A model generated the notes under the pieces. It was not told the origin of the DNA. It worked only from the letters and a program-made list of their open reading frames with translations, and ran no database searches. The position numbers and the translations under genes are program-made. A stretch of 64,000 bases of DNA, taken from contig NZ_MUGS01000062.1 in NCBI RefSeq assembly GCF_002222055.1, positions 1-64,000 of the forward strand, in the 5' to 3' direction. This document shows, piece after piece, positions 27,680 through 37,154 of the stretch (its first letter is position 1; the number at the start of each line of letters is the position of its first letter). Origin of the DNA: Flavobacterium araucananum (GTDB lineage: Bacteria; Bacteroidota; Bacteroidia; Flavobacteriales; Flavobacteriaceae).

Positions 27680-28003
27680 TTATGCTATTTGAGGGGGTTG
27701 CCAAATACTTCCGTAGAAATTGGAAGCAAAAACAGAATTATAACTGGGTAATGCAATCGAAATTAAAGAATAAGCAACAGGAAAATCAAAAAATGGAGTG
27801 GTTTGATAACTTAAAACCTGTGCCCCGCAACAGTTACAAGCACAAAACGGCGAACATAAATCGTTCTGTTTGTCATGCGAATGATTGGTTTCTGATGTAA
27901 ATTGGGCTGTTTTATGAACAACGCTATTGATCTCCATATCTGCACAAGGCATATTGGAAAGCGCCATTAAATAAACCGACAATATAATTGTTATCCATTT
28001 CAC
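27680..28003 (-). CDS. Small exported Cys/His-rich protein (DUF6660 family)
   Basis: This 107-residue protein has a signal peptide (about 1-20) and a mature part with H41/H43 and a dense Cys cluster at C50, C54, C56, C58 and C59. It ends in the family's IWQPP tail. The start codon is GTG at 28003; the frame is closed by a stop a few codons upstream and no ATG gives a signal peptide. It is the first gene of the metal efflux operon. DUF6660 proteins regularly occupy that place in Bacteroidota, so a periplasmic metal-binding or sensing role is likely but not proven. Confidence 0.75.
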   Translation of the reverse strand: MKWITIILSVYLMALSNMPCADMEINSVVHKTAQFTSETNHSHDKQNDLCSPFCACNCCGAQVLSYQTTPFFDFPVAYSLISIALPSYNSVFASNFYGSIWQPPQIA

Positions 28004-28322
28004 GATGCAAAAATACTATTTATTTCTTTTCTAAAATCTAAATTATTGAAAATGATCGTAATCAATACGCATAACACTACTTAAAATACAAGTAAGATCA
28101 TTATTATTCTAAAGCATACTTTCTTAAAAAATATTGTTACTGATACGTTTTTTTAGTTAACTTTAACAATAATTACCACATAAATCTAGTTTTCAGATTA
28201 TACGCCAGAATCGCTACTTCATTCTATACCAAAAAGATACACATACATTCCTCCCTAAGAATACATTAGTACCTATTTATTTTTCGCAGTTCTATTAATT
28301 AACAATTAAAAAACTAAAGTCT
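28004..28322. other. Divergent intergenic region
   Basis: The gap between the efflux operon (-) and the outer-membrane protein genes (+) holds no gene. TATTTTTG (28008-28015 read on the minus strand) fits the -7 consensus but lies so close to the GTG start that the transcript would be leaderless. An AATGATC/GATCATT pair near 28050-28105 might be an operator. I see no clear metal-regulator palindrome. Confidence 0.35.
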
Positions 28323-29444
28323 ATGAAATATAATACATTACTATCAGCCCTTTTATTATTCTTTAGCATGCAAATTTTCGGACAGGTCTACACCGATAAA
28401 ATCGTAGGAGAAAAAAATCAACAATTAAAAGACAGTTTAAAAGATGTCGATTATCCTTATGCCTTACCTATTTGGGGCGAAAAAGTAGCCAAAAAGGGGT
28501 ATAACTTACCTTATTCAGAAGGACTTTCTATTAACTATTTCTGGCAGGACTCAGATATCACAATAAAGAATCTGGAGGTAGGTTTTAATAATGGTCCTTT
28601 ATATAATTTAGATGAGATTGTTCGTTTTGATAAATCTTCTGTCGAAGTTGGAGCCATAACCATAAGACCTGACATTTGGCTTTTGCCATTTTTGAATGTT
28701 TACGGGATTTTTGGAAAATCAAAACCAACTACTAAAATCAATGCGGGGATCTGGATTCCTGATGCAGATAATAATTGGTCGCAGATTGCCAGTTTTAGTA
28801 CAAAAGCCAATTTTGATGCTACGACTGTTGGTTTTGGATTAACGCCTACTATTGGTATTGGTGGTGGCTGGTTGGCTCTTGACATGAATATGTCCTGGAG
28901 CGATGTTAGCGCGCTGGACAAACCTGCTTTTTCTTATATTTTTGGCCCACGATTGGGTAAAACGTTTAAACTTCGCAAACCCGAAAGAAATATCGCATTC
29001 TGGGTGGGCGGTTTCAGGGTTCATATTAAGGGAGATACTCAGGGAAATATAGCTTTGTCTGATGTTTTGAACTTAGAAAACGCTCAGGAAAAAGTAGATA
29101 CGGGAATTGGAAAAGTAGCCGAAAATCAAACAAAAGTCGATACCTGGTGGGACGGATTAACGGCAGCACAACAAAAAAACCCAGCCAACGTTGCCAAATA
29201 CAATACGGCAAACAGAGCCCTGGTTGCAGCGGGAAATTTTCTAACTACGCTGGACGGTGCTTTGAGCACAGCAGGAACATCGTCGATACAATATTCCTTG
29301 CAGAAAGCCCCCAAAGATATGTGGAATTTTATTGTAGGATCTCAGTTTCAATACAATAAACATATCATGTTTAGGGTCGAAGCAGGTTTTTTAGGAAGTC
29401 GTACACAGGTTTTAACCGGGTTGCAGTATCGTTTTGGACTTTAA
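28323..29444 (+). CDS. Outer-membrane beta-barrel protein of unknown function
   Basis: This 373-residue protein has a signal peptide (1-20, ending FGQ) and alternating beta-strand patterns with Gly/aromatic residues, and its last strand ends in RFGL. An Ala/Gln/Asn-rich helical insert (about 245-325) lies before the last strands. The TRPDIW...NVYGIFG and GGGWLALDMNMSW segments look like barrel strands of a porin-like or lipid-transport protein. No named family is recognised. It is followed 10 bases later by a PorT-like barrel gene, so the two probably make an operon. Confidence 0.7.
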   Translation: MKYNTLLSALLLFFSMQIFGQVYTDKIVGEKNQQLKDSLKDVDYPYALPIWGEKVAKKGYNLPYSEGLSINYFWQDSDITIKNLEVGFNNGPLYNLDEIVRFDKSSVEVGAITIRPDIWLLPFLNVYGIFGKSKPTTKINAGIWIPDADNNWSQIASFSTKANFDATTVGFGLTPTIGIGGGWLALDMNMSWSDVSALDKPAFSYIFGPRLGKTFKLRKPERNIAFWVGGFRVHIKGDTQGNIALSDVLNLENAQEKVDTGIGKVAENQTKVDTWWDGLTAAQQKNPANVAKYNTANRALVAAGNFLTTLDGALSTAGTSSIQYSLQKAPKDMWNFIVGSQFQYNKHIMFRVEAGFLGSRTQVLTGLQYRFGL

Positions 29445-29454
29445 TTCTCTCTTT

Positions 29455-30228
29455 ATGAAAAAAGGTTTATTAGTACTTATCGCATTGTTTTGCATTGCTC
29501 CGGCACGATCTCAAGTTTTAATTTCCTTAATTTTTGGAGACAAACTTAATTCTCCTTTTCTTGAATTTGGTCTGGATGGCGGTGTCAATTTCTCTACTAT
29601 TTCTGATCTTGAATCTTCGGGAACGAATCCAGGTTTTAATCTTGGGTTTTATTTTGATATTCGTTCCAGAAAAAATCCAGCCTGGATGATCAATACGGGA
29701 GTTATTGTAAAATCGCCAATGGGCGCACACGGGATTCCGGTTTACTCCTTAAATGATGTAAATCTTGATAACACTTTTGCAGGCGGAAGTGTCAATCGTG
29801 AAATCCGGTATTTTAATGTTCCCATCCTGATCAAATATCAGTTTAAAAATAATATTTACTTAAAAACCGGTCCTCAATTTGGACTTTTAGCCAAGGCTTT
29901 TGACGAATTTAAAAAGGAAGTTGATAAAGACGATGTAATTTATAAAAAGAATATACGGGATCAGATCCGGGTTATCGATGCCGGTGTAGCATTTGGTGCA
30001 GGGTATCATCTGAATGTGGGCAATGGTCTTAATATTACGGTGCAATATTATTATGGTTTGGTTCCGGTTATGAAAGGTGACGGCCCAAATGTATACAACA
30101 GATCTTTGTATGTAACGGCAGGAATCCCTATTGGAAAAGGAAAAGCGGCTCAAAAAAGAGCAGCAAAAGAAGCTGAACTTAACAAGATTGTCCTTCCGGA
30201 AGACGAAATAGTAAAACCTAAAAAGTAG
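29455..30228 (+). CDS. PorT-family outer-membrane beta-barrel protein
   Basis: This 257-residue protein starts at the ATG at 29455; an earlier TTG at 29434 overlaps the previous gene. After a signal peptide (ending ARSQV) it has the eight-to-ten-strand barrel pattern of the outer-membrane beta-barrel/PorT group (FLEFGLDGGVNFS, YFNVPILIKYQF, LKTGPQFGLL, VAFGAGYHL). An unusual Lys/Ala-rich charged tail follows the final strand. PorT-type proteins can aid type IX secretion, but most members have no known role. It ends 3 bases from the convergent cheB-like gene. Confidence 0.75.
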   Translation: MKKGLLVLIALFCIAPARSQVLISLIFGDKLNSPFLEFGLDGGVNFSTISDLESSGTNPGFNLGFYFDIRSRKNPAWMINTGVIVKSPMGAHGIPVYSLNDVNLDNTFAGGSVNREIRYFNVPILIKYQFKNNIYLKTGPQFGLLAKAFDEFKKEVDKDDVIYKKNIRDQIRVIDAGVAFGAGYHLNVGNGLNITVQYYYGLVPVMKGDGPNVYNRSLYVTAGIPIGKGKAAQKRAAKEAELNKIVLPEDEIVKPKK

Positions 30229-30231
30229 TTT

Positions 30232-30816
30232 TTAAGAATTAAGAGCCATTAAAAACGTTACTATTTCCTGATTGTCTAAAACAAAATCCGGATTGGTGTT
30301 TAAGATCGCATTGTGAGGCATAAAAGGCATCTCTGCAACTGTTGGGTTCTGTACGACAATTGTTCCTCCGGCAGCTTTAATGGCTTTTAGACCATAAGTT
30401 CCGTCTGTATTTGAACCGGATAACAAAATCCCTACCAATGCCCCTCCATAAATTTCAGACGCAGACTCAAACGAAACGTCTATGCTTGGACGGCTGTAGT
30501 TTATTTTCTCTGAGATATCGAGAGAAAGTGTCTCATTTTTTTCGAATAATAAATGATAATTAGAGGGCGCAATATAAATAAACCCGGGTAAAATGGGCAC
30601 TTTGTCCTCAACGGGTTTTACTGCAACAGTCGATTTTAAAGCAATCAGTTCTTCTAAGGTCTGATCGTCTGTGCTCTTTCTGTGTAAAGTAATTACAATA
30701 GCAAAATCCTTTAATTGAGGCAAATCAGGCAAAATTTGCATGAGAGCATTTAAGCTTCCTGCAGATCCGCCTATGACAACCACTTTGCAGCCCGATATTA
30801 TTTTACTTTCCTCCAT
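30232..30816 (-). CDS. CheB-type methylesterase domain protein
   Basis: This 194-residue protein is a bare CheB catalytic domain without the usual N-terminal receiver. The expected catalytic triad is present: S18 (in GGSAGS), H45 (in TLHR) and D138 (in SGSNTDGTYG). CheB removes methyl groups from, or deamidates, chemoreceptors. Its start overlaps the cheR-like gene by 19 bases, so the pair is translationally coupled. No chemoreceptor, CheA or CheW gene is in the window, so the pair may serve the neighbouring kinases instead. Confidence 0.88.
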   Translation of the reverse strand: MEESKIISGCKVVVIGGSAGSLNALMQILPDLPQLKDFAIVITLHRKSTDDQTLEELIALKSTVAVKPVEDKVPILPGFIYIAPSNYHLLFEKNETLSLDISEKINYSRPSIDVSFESASEIYGGALVGILLSGSNTDGTYGLKAIKAAGGTIVVQNPTVAEMPFMPHNAILNTNPDFVLDNQEIVTFLMALNS

Positions 30817-31607
30817 ATTTTTTCTTTATCCAGCTGTTTGTATTTATTCATAGGTATAGAGTATTTTATGGTTTCCTTGGTCCCTAAGGCCAAAAAACCT
30901 AAAACAGCCAGACTTTCATCGAATAAATTTATGACTCTTTTTTGAAGGTTGTTATCAAAATAAATTAAAACATTACGGCATAATATCATATCAAACTCAT
31001 TAAATGAGGTATCTGATACTAAATTATGTTGCGAGAAAACCATTTTCTCGGCAAGTTCTTCGTTGAACTTGGCAATACCATAATTGGCAATATAATAACT
31101 CGAGAAATCTTCCTGACCACCGGCATCGCGATAATTTTCTGAGTATTCTTTCATCATCCGCAAAGGAAAAATTCCTTTTTTGGCTGTTTCCAATACGGTC
31201 GCATTGATATCTGTGGCATAAATTAAGGATTTATGAAGCAACCCTGCTTCCTTAAGCATTATTGCCATCGAATATACCTCTTCGCCGGTAGAACAACCGG
31301 CATGCCATAATCTAATAAAAGGTTTTGTCCCTAACAAGGGTAATATTTCATTTCTAACCACTGCATAAAAAGCCGGATCACGAAACATCTCGGTAACGTT
31401 TACAGTAATTTCGTCTATCATTCTTTTGTAATACTCTGTATCGTATCGAACTTTAGACAGAAATTCATGAAAATGAGTAAAGCCGTCCAGATGCATTACT
31501 CTGTTGACACGCCTTTTTAATGAAGCTCTGGAATAACTGCTAAAGTCAAAACCATAATATTCATAAACATCATTAATAAGCGTTTCAAGTTCAATATCTT
31601 CAATCAT
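30798..31607 (-). CDS. CheR-type protein-glutamate methyltransferase
   Basis: This 269-residue protein has the small all-helical CheR N-terminal domain (about 5-70, ending in TVNVTEMFRDP) and a SAM-dependent methyltransferase domain. The domain shows the SAM motif WHAGCSTGEEVYS (101-113), the ATDIN motif and LCRNVLIYF. It methylates glutamates on a receptor or signalling protein. It is encoded between a single-domain receiver and the CheB-like gene, all on the minus strand with overlaps or short gaps, which forms a small signalling operon downstream of a large hybrid kinase. Confidence 0.9.
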   Translation of the reverse strand: MIEDIELETLINDVYEYYGFDFSSYSRASLKRRVNRVMHLDGFTHFHEFLSKVRYDTEYYKRMIDEITVNVTEMFRDPAFYAVVRNEILPLLGTKPFIRLWHAGCSTGEEVYSMAIMLKEAGLLHKSLIYATDINATVLETAKKGIFPLRMMKEYSENYRDAGGQEDFSSYYIANYGIAKFNEELAEKMVFSQHNLVSDTSFNEFDMILCRNVLIYFDNNLQKRVINLFDESLAVLGFLALGTKETIKYSIPMNKYKQLDKEKIWRKVK

Positions 31608-31614
31608 ACTCCCC

Positions 31615-31980
31615 TCAAATTTTGCTCAGAATAAGCAGTAATTTATCTACATCTACAGGTTTAGAGATATAGGCATCTGCCCCAGCCTCTAAACATTTTT
31701 CTTTATCGCCTACCATTGCCTGCGCGGTTACTGCCACAACAAAAGTAGACCTTCTGTTGGGTAATGCTTTTATTAACGGGATGGCATCATAACCATCCAT
31801 TTCGGGCATCATCATATCAATTAAGACTGCATCGATGTGTTGTTCTGTACTTAATAATTTCAACGCTTCTTCGGCACTTAAGCAAGACATGCAATCAAAT
31901 GATTTAGCTCGTAAAGTATGCTCTAAAGCAAAAATATTTCTAGAATCATCATCGATAATTAAGAGTCTTTTTTTATTCAT
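31615..31980 (-). CDS. Single-domain response regulator
   Basis: This 121-residue receiver has the acidic pocket D10-D12, the phospho-acceptor D55 (in VLIDMMMPEMDG), T85 and K107. It has no output domain and probably shuttles phosphate between kinases. It lies 7 bases before the cheR-like gene and 211 bases after the hybrid kinase. Its sequence is close to the third receiver of that kinase, which suggests a duplication. Confidence 0.9.
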   Translation of the reverse strand: MNKKRLLIIDDDSRNIFALEHTLRAKSFDCMSCLSAEEALKLLSTEQHIDAVLIDMMMPEMDGYDAIPLIKALPNRRSTFVVAVTAQAMVGDKEKCLEAGADAYISKPVDVDKLLLILSKI

Positions 31981-32126
31981 TTCGTCTACTTTTTAATTTG
32001 GTTTTTTTGCCACAAATTCCACAAATTTGCACGAATTATTTTTTTAATGTTTGTGTAGTTTTTTTCTTTTGCCACAGATTTCAAAGATTCAAAAGGATTT
32101 TTAAAATTTAATCTCTAGCCAAACTT

Positions 32127-32193
32127 CTATACTCTTTCCTCTTTCTTCTATACTCTTTCCTCTCTACTCTTTCCTCTCTACTCTTTCTTCTCT
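32127..32193. repeat. Pyrimidine-rich CTACTCTTTCCTCT tandem repeat
   Basis: Four to five degenerate copies of a CTATACTCTTTCCTCT / CTACTCTTTCCTCT unit run up to the stop codon of the hybrid kinase gene. Upstream of it, a GCCACAAATTCCACAAATTTG-like segment is a common Bacteroidota repeat. Read on the minus strand the tract is purine-rich and follows the kinase stop. No gene is present. Confidence 0.75.
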
Positions 32194-35100
32194 AAATCTT
32201 ATCATACAACCACACTCTCAATAACGAAAGCAACTGATCGATATCTACCGGTTTGGTAATATAATCTGAGGCGCCTGCTTTGATGCATTTTTCTCTGTCG
32301 CCTGTCATGGCTTTGGCTGTTACGGCAATAAGAGGCAAGTTTAGAAATTTAGGGTTAGAACGAATTTTTTCGGCCGTTTCGTAACCATCCATATTAGGCA
32401 TCATCATATCCAGCAATACAACATCAGTATCTGTGTTTTCTTCTAAAATTTTGATAGCTTCTTTACCATCAAAAGCAGTAATAACATTCATTTTAAAAAC
32501 TTCCAGGGCTTTTGTCAACGAATAGATATTACGCACATCATCATCTACAATCAGTACTTTTTTCTCGTGCAGGATATTGTTCAGTAAATTTAGTTTTTTA
32601 TGGCTTTCTTTATTGTCTTTTCCCTCTTTTTTATCTTCTACCAAGTGAAGGAACAATGAAACCTCGTCGAGCATCCTTTGGTACGAATGCGCTGTTTTTA
32701 CAATAATAGAATCGGCATATTTTTTTATTTTAACCTCCTCTTTCATCGATAAACTTTTTCCTGTAAAAACAATTACGGGTAAGTTCTCTAATCCCGGAGA
32801 TTTCTTGACACCGTCCAGAATTTGATACGCCTGTTTGTCCGGAATTCCCATATCCAGAATCACACAATCAACTTCGGTTTTGCTTAAGGCTTCTAATCCT
32901 TGCGAAACTTCGCTTTTAATTTCTGAATTGATGTTATAGGTTTCCAGAAAATAAGCCAGTGCTTTGGCATGTTTAGGGTTATCCTCGATAATGAGAACTT
33001 TTTGCGCTTCTTTATTAATGATATGTTCGATTCGTAAAAATACATCCGGAATTTTATCAAAAGCAACTGGTTTGTCTAAAAAGTCTACGGCTCCTTTTAG
33101 TAAACTTTCCTGTTTTAGTTTGTGCGATGACATGATATGAACCGGAATATGTTTGGTTGCCGAATGATTTTTTAATTCTTCGAGTACTTCCCAACCACTT
33201 TTTACAGGTAATTCGATATCTAATAAAACACCAACGGGATGATACAATAATGCAAAATTTAATGCATAATCGCCTCGAACGGAGACAATACCTTTATATC
33301 CTTTTTGTCTGGTAAACGATAATAAGGATTTGGCAAAATTAATATCATCCTCGACAATCAAGATTACTTTATCGCCGGCAGTAACTGAATCTCTGTCATC
33401 TTCGATTTCGTCAGGAATATTGGCGCTTATGTATTTTTTCTTTGGTGTTACATTCTCCTCCGGTGTTACTTCTGTAAATTCTGTTGGAGGTATTTTCTCT
33501 ACATTAATTTTATGAATTGCAGATCCAAAAACAGGCAAGCATAACGTAAACGAGCTTCCTTCATTGACCTTACTGTGTAATATAATCTCGCCACGAAGCA
33601 ATTTTGCCAGTTCTCTACTAATCGATAATCCTAAACCGGTACCGCCATATTTACGTTTTGTAGAGCCATCGGCTTGTTGAAAAGCTTCGAAAATCAGTGG
33701 TTGCTTCTCTAACGGAATTCCTATTCCGGTATCTTTTACAATAAAACAAATGATTTTATCGTCGTCTGTATTTATTTTTATTTCTAAACTTACGGTTCCT
33801 TTTTCTGTAAATTTTATAGCATTCGAAATCAGGTTTTTTAGAATTTGTTCTAAACGCATTTTGTCTGTTTTAATGACAATTGGGGCATCTTTAGAAATAA
33901 TCTCGAATTGTATGTTTTTTTGTTTCGCAACCTGATTGAATAAATTCCATAAAGTATCTGTGATTTCTTTGGTAGAAACTTCCAGAAATTCAAGTTCCAT
34001 CTTTCCGGCTTCGATTTTAGAAAGATCCAGAATTTCATCGATTAGTCCTAATAAGCTGTTTCCGGAACTCTGGATTACTTTGGCAAACTCAATTTCTTCG
34101 TCGACCATGCTTTTATTATTGTTTTCAGACAATAAACGGCTTAAGAGTAAGATCGAGTTCAAAGGTGTTCTTAACTCGTGCGACATATTTGCCAAAAATT
34201 CAGACTTATAACGCGTAGTTAGTTCCAGTGCTTCTGATTTTTTCTGAATTTCATTGTTTTTTTCTTCCAACAAAACACTTCTTTCAGACAACTCTTCATT
34301 GGTTTGTTCCAACTCTTCCTGTTGTACCCTAAGTTCTTCTTCTGATGCTTGTAGTTTTTCTGTTTGAGCTTCTAACTCTGCATTTATAGCCTCCAATTCG
34401 CTGTGTTGTACCTGTAGTTCTTCAGACTGGGCTTTGGTTTCTTCCAGCAACTCCATTACTCGTTTTCTATTTTGAGTAGATTTTATTGCGATTCCGATAT
34501 TGCTGGCAACCGCTTTTAAAAATTCCAGATGTAATGCCGAAAATCCGTAGATGCTTGCCAATTCTAAAGCACCCTCCGTTCTGGTGTCTAATAATGGAAC
34601 GGCTACAATATGAGTTGGTTTTATTTGTCCCAAAGCATAATTGATCTGAATATCATCTGACGACAGGTCTTTTAATTCCAGTATTCTTCCTGAAATAATC
34701 GCCTGACCAATAAGCCCCTCACCTTTCTGGATGCGTTCGCGATTTTTGCTTGGTATATAACTGTATCCACCAGCCACAAAAAGTTCATCATCTTCAAGAA
34801 TATACAAAACTCCTGCGCTGCTATTGGTATATTGACATACAAATTCGATAACATCTTTTGCTAATTTTTGCATTGCCTTGTCTCCCAGCATCACATTATT
34901 AAGACTTGCAATACCGGTTTGCAACCATTCTTTTTGAGATAACAGATCAAAAGAACTTTTAAGGGAAATTCCCATGCTGTTCAATGATTCGCCCACACTA
35001 CCCAATGCATCGGCTTTAGTATCGTCTACACGAATATCATAATTCCCGTTCGAAATATTACTGGCAATCGTGCTGATAGCTACAATTCTTTCTGCCGTTT

Positions 35101-35761
35101 CGCGATCTTTTTTCTCTAATTCGTTCTGCAATAACGCGCGCTCATTAAAATCTCTTAAAATTCGGAGTAAAAAAACAATCGAAATGATAAAGGCAATAAT
35201 AAAAGCAACCAAAATTAAAATAGTACTGTAATTGCTGTAACGTTCAGATCTATCACTTCTAATCTTTAAGAGAGCTTGTTCATTATTTTCAAGACGTTTG
35301 AAATAACTACGCAATTCATCCATCATTTTTTTTCCTTCGCGTAAATCAAATGTGGCTGACTTTCCTGCTAATCGTTTTTTTACAATTTGATTGTTCAAAT
35401 ATTTAAAAAAGTTAGTACGTAGCGGTTTTAAATCCTGTAATATTTTTTGTTGATTGGGGTTATCAACCGTTAAATCTTCAATTTTATCAAAATAGAAATT
35501 TGATTCCTTTTCTGCTTCAGTATAGGTCTTGATAAAACCCTCATCTCCAGCAATCAGATACCCGCGCATACTTGTTTGCGCTTCTGTAATTATTGATGAT
35601 CCATTGTTTAAATTATAGATAACCTCCTGCGTATGATTGACCCAGGAATTACTGTCTAATAAACTTCTGATACTAAGAAATGAAGCCGTCGAACTAATCG
35701 TTAGAACCAGTAACGAAACTGACGAACTTATTAATAAATTTCTTCTAAAATTACTCTTCAT
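32192..35761 (-). CDS. Hybrid sensor histidine kinase, CHASE3-HAMP-GAF with three receivers
   Basis: This 1189-residue protein has two TM helices (about 9-30 and 179-199) around a CHASE3-like periplasmic domain, then HAMP (about 200-265) and GAF (about 285-430). A long coiled coil (430-515) leads to HisKA with H528 in NMSHELRTPL and an ATPase domain with N647 and GTGLGL (708-713). Three receivers follow, with acceptors D848, D970 and D1118. The middle receiver has the less usual IVKTAHS at its Lys position. The layout suggests a phosphorelay to the downstream single receiver and the CheR/CheB pair, and GAF or CHASE3 would sense the signal. Its stop lies beside a pyrimidine repeat. Confidence 0.92.
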   Translation of the reverse strand: MKSNFRRNLLISSSVSLLVLTISSTASFLSIRSLLDSNSWVNHTQEVIYNLNNGSSIITEAQTSMRGYLIAGDEGFIKTYTEAEKESNFYFDKIEDLTVDNPNQQKILQDLKPLRTNFFKYLNNQIVKKRLAGKSATFDLREGKKMMDELRSYFKRLENNEQALLKIRSDRSERYSNYSTILILVAFIIAFIISIVFLLRILRDFNERALLQNELEKKDRETAERIVAISTIASNISNGNYDIRVDDTKADALGSVGESLNSMGISLKSSFDLLSQKEWLQTGIASLNNVMLGDKAMQKLAKDVIEFVCQYTNSSAGVLYILEDDELFVAGGYSYIPSKNRERIQKGEGLIGQAIISGRILELKDLSSDDIQINYALGQIKPTHIVAVPLLDTRTEGALELASIYGFSALHLEFLKAVASNIGIAIKSTQNRKRVMELLEETKAQSEELQVQHSELEAINAELEAQTEKLQASEEELRVQQEELEQTNEELSERSVLLEEKNNEIQKKSEALELTTRYKSEFLANMSHELRTPLNSILLLSRLLSENNNKSMVDEEIEFAKVIQSSGNSLLGLIDEILDLSKIEAGKMELEFLEVSTKEITDTLWNLFNQVAKQKNIQFEIISKDAPIVIKTDKMRLEQILKNLISNAIKFTEKGTVSLEIKINTDDDKIICFIVKDTGIGIPLEKQPLIFEAFQQADGSTKRKYGGTGLGLSISRELAKLLRGEIILHSKVNEGSSFTLCLPVFGSAIHKINVEKIPPTEFTEVTPEENVTPKKKYISANIPDEIEDDRDSVTAGDKVILIVEDDINFAKSLLSFTRQKGYKGIVSVRGDYALNFALLYHPVGVLLDIELPVKSGWEVLEELKNHSATKHIPVHIMSSHKLKQESLLKGAVDFLDKPVAFDKIPDVFLRIEHIINKEAQKVLIIEDNPKHAKALAYFLETYNINSEIKSEVSQGLEALSKTEVDCVILDMGIPDKQAYQILDGVKKSPGLENLPVIVFTGKSLSMKEEVKIKKYADSIIVKTAHSYQRMLDEVSLFLHLVEDKKEGKDNKESHKKLNLLNNILHEKKVLIVDDDVRNIYSLTKALEVFKMNVITAFDGKEAIKILEENTDTDVVLLDMMMPNMDGYETAEKIRSNPKFLNLPLIAVTAKAMTGDREKCIKAGASDYITKPVDIDQLLSLLRVWLYDKI

Positions 35762-35876
35762 ATTTTTTTTGTTTCAGTTTTTCTTTGTTTGCTTCGCCAA
35801 TTTGGCTTTCGGCCTCGGGTCAGGTTTTAAACTTTTATCTGTTTTTTGAAAATATCAAATCCTGCTTATTTTTTTC

Positions 35877-35939
35877 CCACAGATTAAAAGGATTTAAAAC
35901 AATTTCTTTATAAAAACCCTTTAATCTGTGGTATAATTT
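35877..35939. repeat. CCACAGATTAAAAGGATTT inverted repeat
   Basis: CCACAGATTAAAAGGATTT near 35878 faces AACCCTTTAATCTGTGG near 35918-35934, a hairpin with an AT-rich loop. It lies between two minus-strand kinase genes, directly after the stop of the receiver-kinase gene, and is a likely terminator made from a common Bacteroidota repeat. Confidence 0.65.
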
Positions 35940-37154
35940 TTACTCGTATTTTAAAGGCATAATAATAATAAAGCTTGCGCCCTTGCCTACTTCGCTTTTT
36001 GCGGTGATTAAACCATTGTGTTTTTCGATGATTTTTTTTGCAATTGCCAGTCCAATTCCGGTTCCTTCATAAGACTGACGGTCGTTTAAGCTCTGGAAAA
36101 TAATAAAAATACGATCCAGATAAATTTCATCAAAACCAATTCCGTTGTCTTTAACCGTGATTCGGCAAAATTTTCCTTGTGCAGAAACCGGACTGTCAAA
36201 CGATTTGTCCCGAATAATTTCTGCTGTAATTTCGATTAATGGCTTTTGATCATTTCCGGAAAACTTTAAGGCATTTCCGATCAGGTTCTGGAATACCTGT
36301 CTCAACTGACTAGGAATACTGTCTATCGTGGGAAGTTCGTTGGATTTTATGGTAGCATTTTTGCGTTCGATCAAATAATCAAAGTCAGAAAGTACCTCTT
36401 GCAGAACCACATTTAGATCTGTCATTTCTGGTTTTACCTGCGACGATAATCTCGAATAGGCTAATAAATCGGTGATTAAAGTCTGCATTCTTTCTGCCGA
36501 TTTAATCGTGCGATCTACATAATCAATTGCCTTGGCATCATCTGCCAGATAAAGCTCTTTGATTATTTTTATAAAGATTTGGATTTTGCGGATTGGCTCA
36601 TTTAAATCGTGCGAAACTACCCAGGAAAATTGTTGCAGTTCGTGGTTTTTCATCTCTAATTCTTCGTTTTTCAGAACCAGTTCTTTCGTTCTTTCCGCAA
36701 TTTTTATTTCGAGATTATCCTGTGCTTCTTTCCTGATTTTTATCTCCTTCGAAAGTAATTCTTTTATGCCTTTTAATTCGTTTTGCTGTTCGTAAAGCTT
36801 CAGGAAAGTCTTTACTTTTAAGATCAGTAAATCGCTGTCTACGGGTTTTGTGATGTATTCGACAGCACCAGTTTCATAACCCTTAAAAATATATTTTTTC
36901 TCGATATTAAGTGCCGAGAGAAAAATAACCGGAATGTCTTTGGTGCGTTTATTGCCAGAAAGGATTTTTACGACTTCGAAACCATCAAGTCCCGGCATCT
37001 GAACGTCCATAATAATCAGGCAATAATTGGTTTTCAGGATTTTCTTTAGCGCTTCTTCACCGGACTCCGCAGTATCTACGTCGATATCATGCAGCTCTAA
37101 TGTTTTTTTTAAGGCAATAATATTTGCCTTTATATCGTCTACGATCAATACCAT
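35940..37154 (-). CDS. Receiver-histidine kinase fusion
   Basis: This 404-residue soluble protein joins an N-terminal receiver (acceptor D50, in IIMDVQMPGLDG; K103) to a coiled coil (about 120-175), HisKA with H182 (VVSHDLNEPIRK) and an ATPase domain ending in GTGIGLAIAKKIIEKH. With no membrane segment, it probably receives phosphate from another kinase and passes it on, or has its activity switched by its receiver. It lies directly upstream of the CHASE3 hybrid kinase on the same strand and shares the phosphorelay style of that gene. Confidence 0.9.
   Translation of the reverse strand: MVLIVDDIKANIIALKKTLELHDIDVDTAESGEEALKKILKTNYCLIIMDVQMPGLDGFEVVKILSGNKRTKDIPVIFLSALNIEKKYIFKGYETGAVEYITKPVDSDLLILKVKTFLKLYEQQNELKGIKELLSKEIKIRKEAQDNLEIKIAERTKELVLKNEELEMKNHELQQFSWVVSHDLNEPIRKIQIFIKIIKELYLADDAKAIDYVDRTIKSAERMQTLITDLLAYSRLSSQVKPEMTDLNVVLQEVLSDFDYLIERKNATIKSNELPTIDSIPSQLRQVFQNLIGNALKFSGNDQKPLIEITAEIIRDKSFDSPVSAQGKFCRITVKDNGIGFDEIYLDRIFIIFQSLNDRQSYEGTGIGLAIAKKIIEKHNGLITAKSEVGKGASFIIIMPLKYE

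Noticed and set aside
28008..28015. Main promoter of the efflux operon
   Set aside because: The -7 match is only 5 bases from the GTG start, which would give a leaderless message; it is kept as a possibility but not called a firm promoter.
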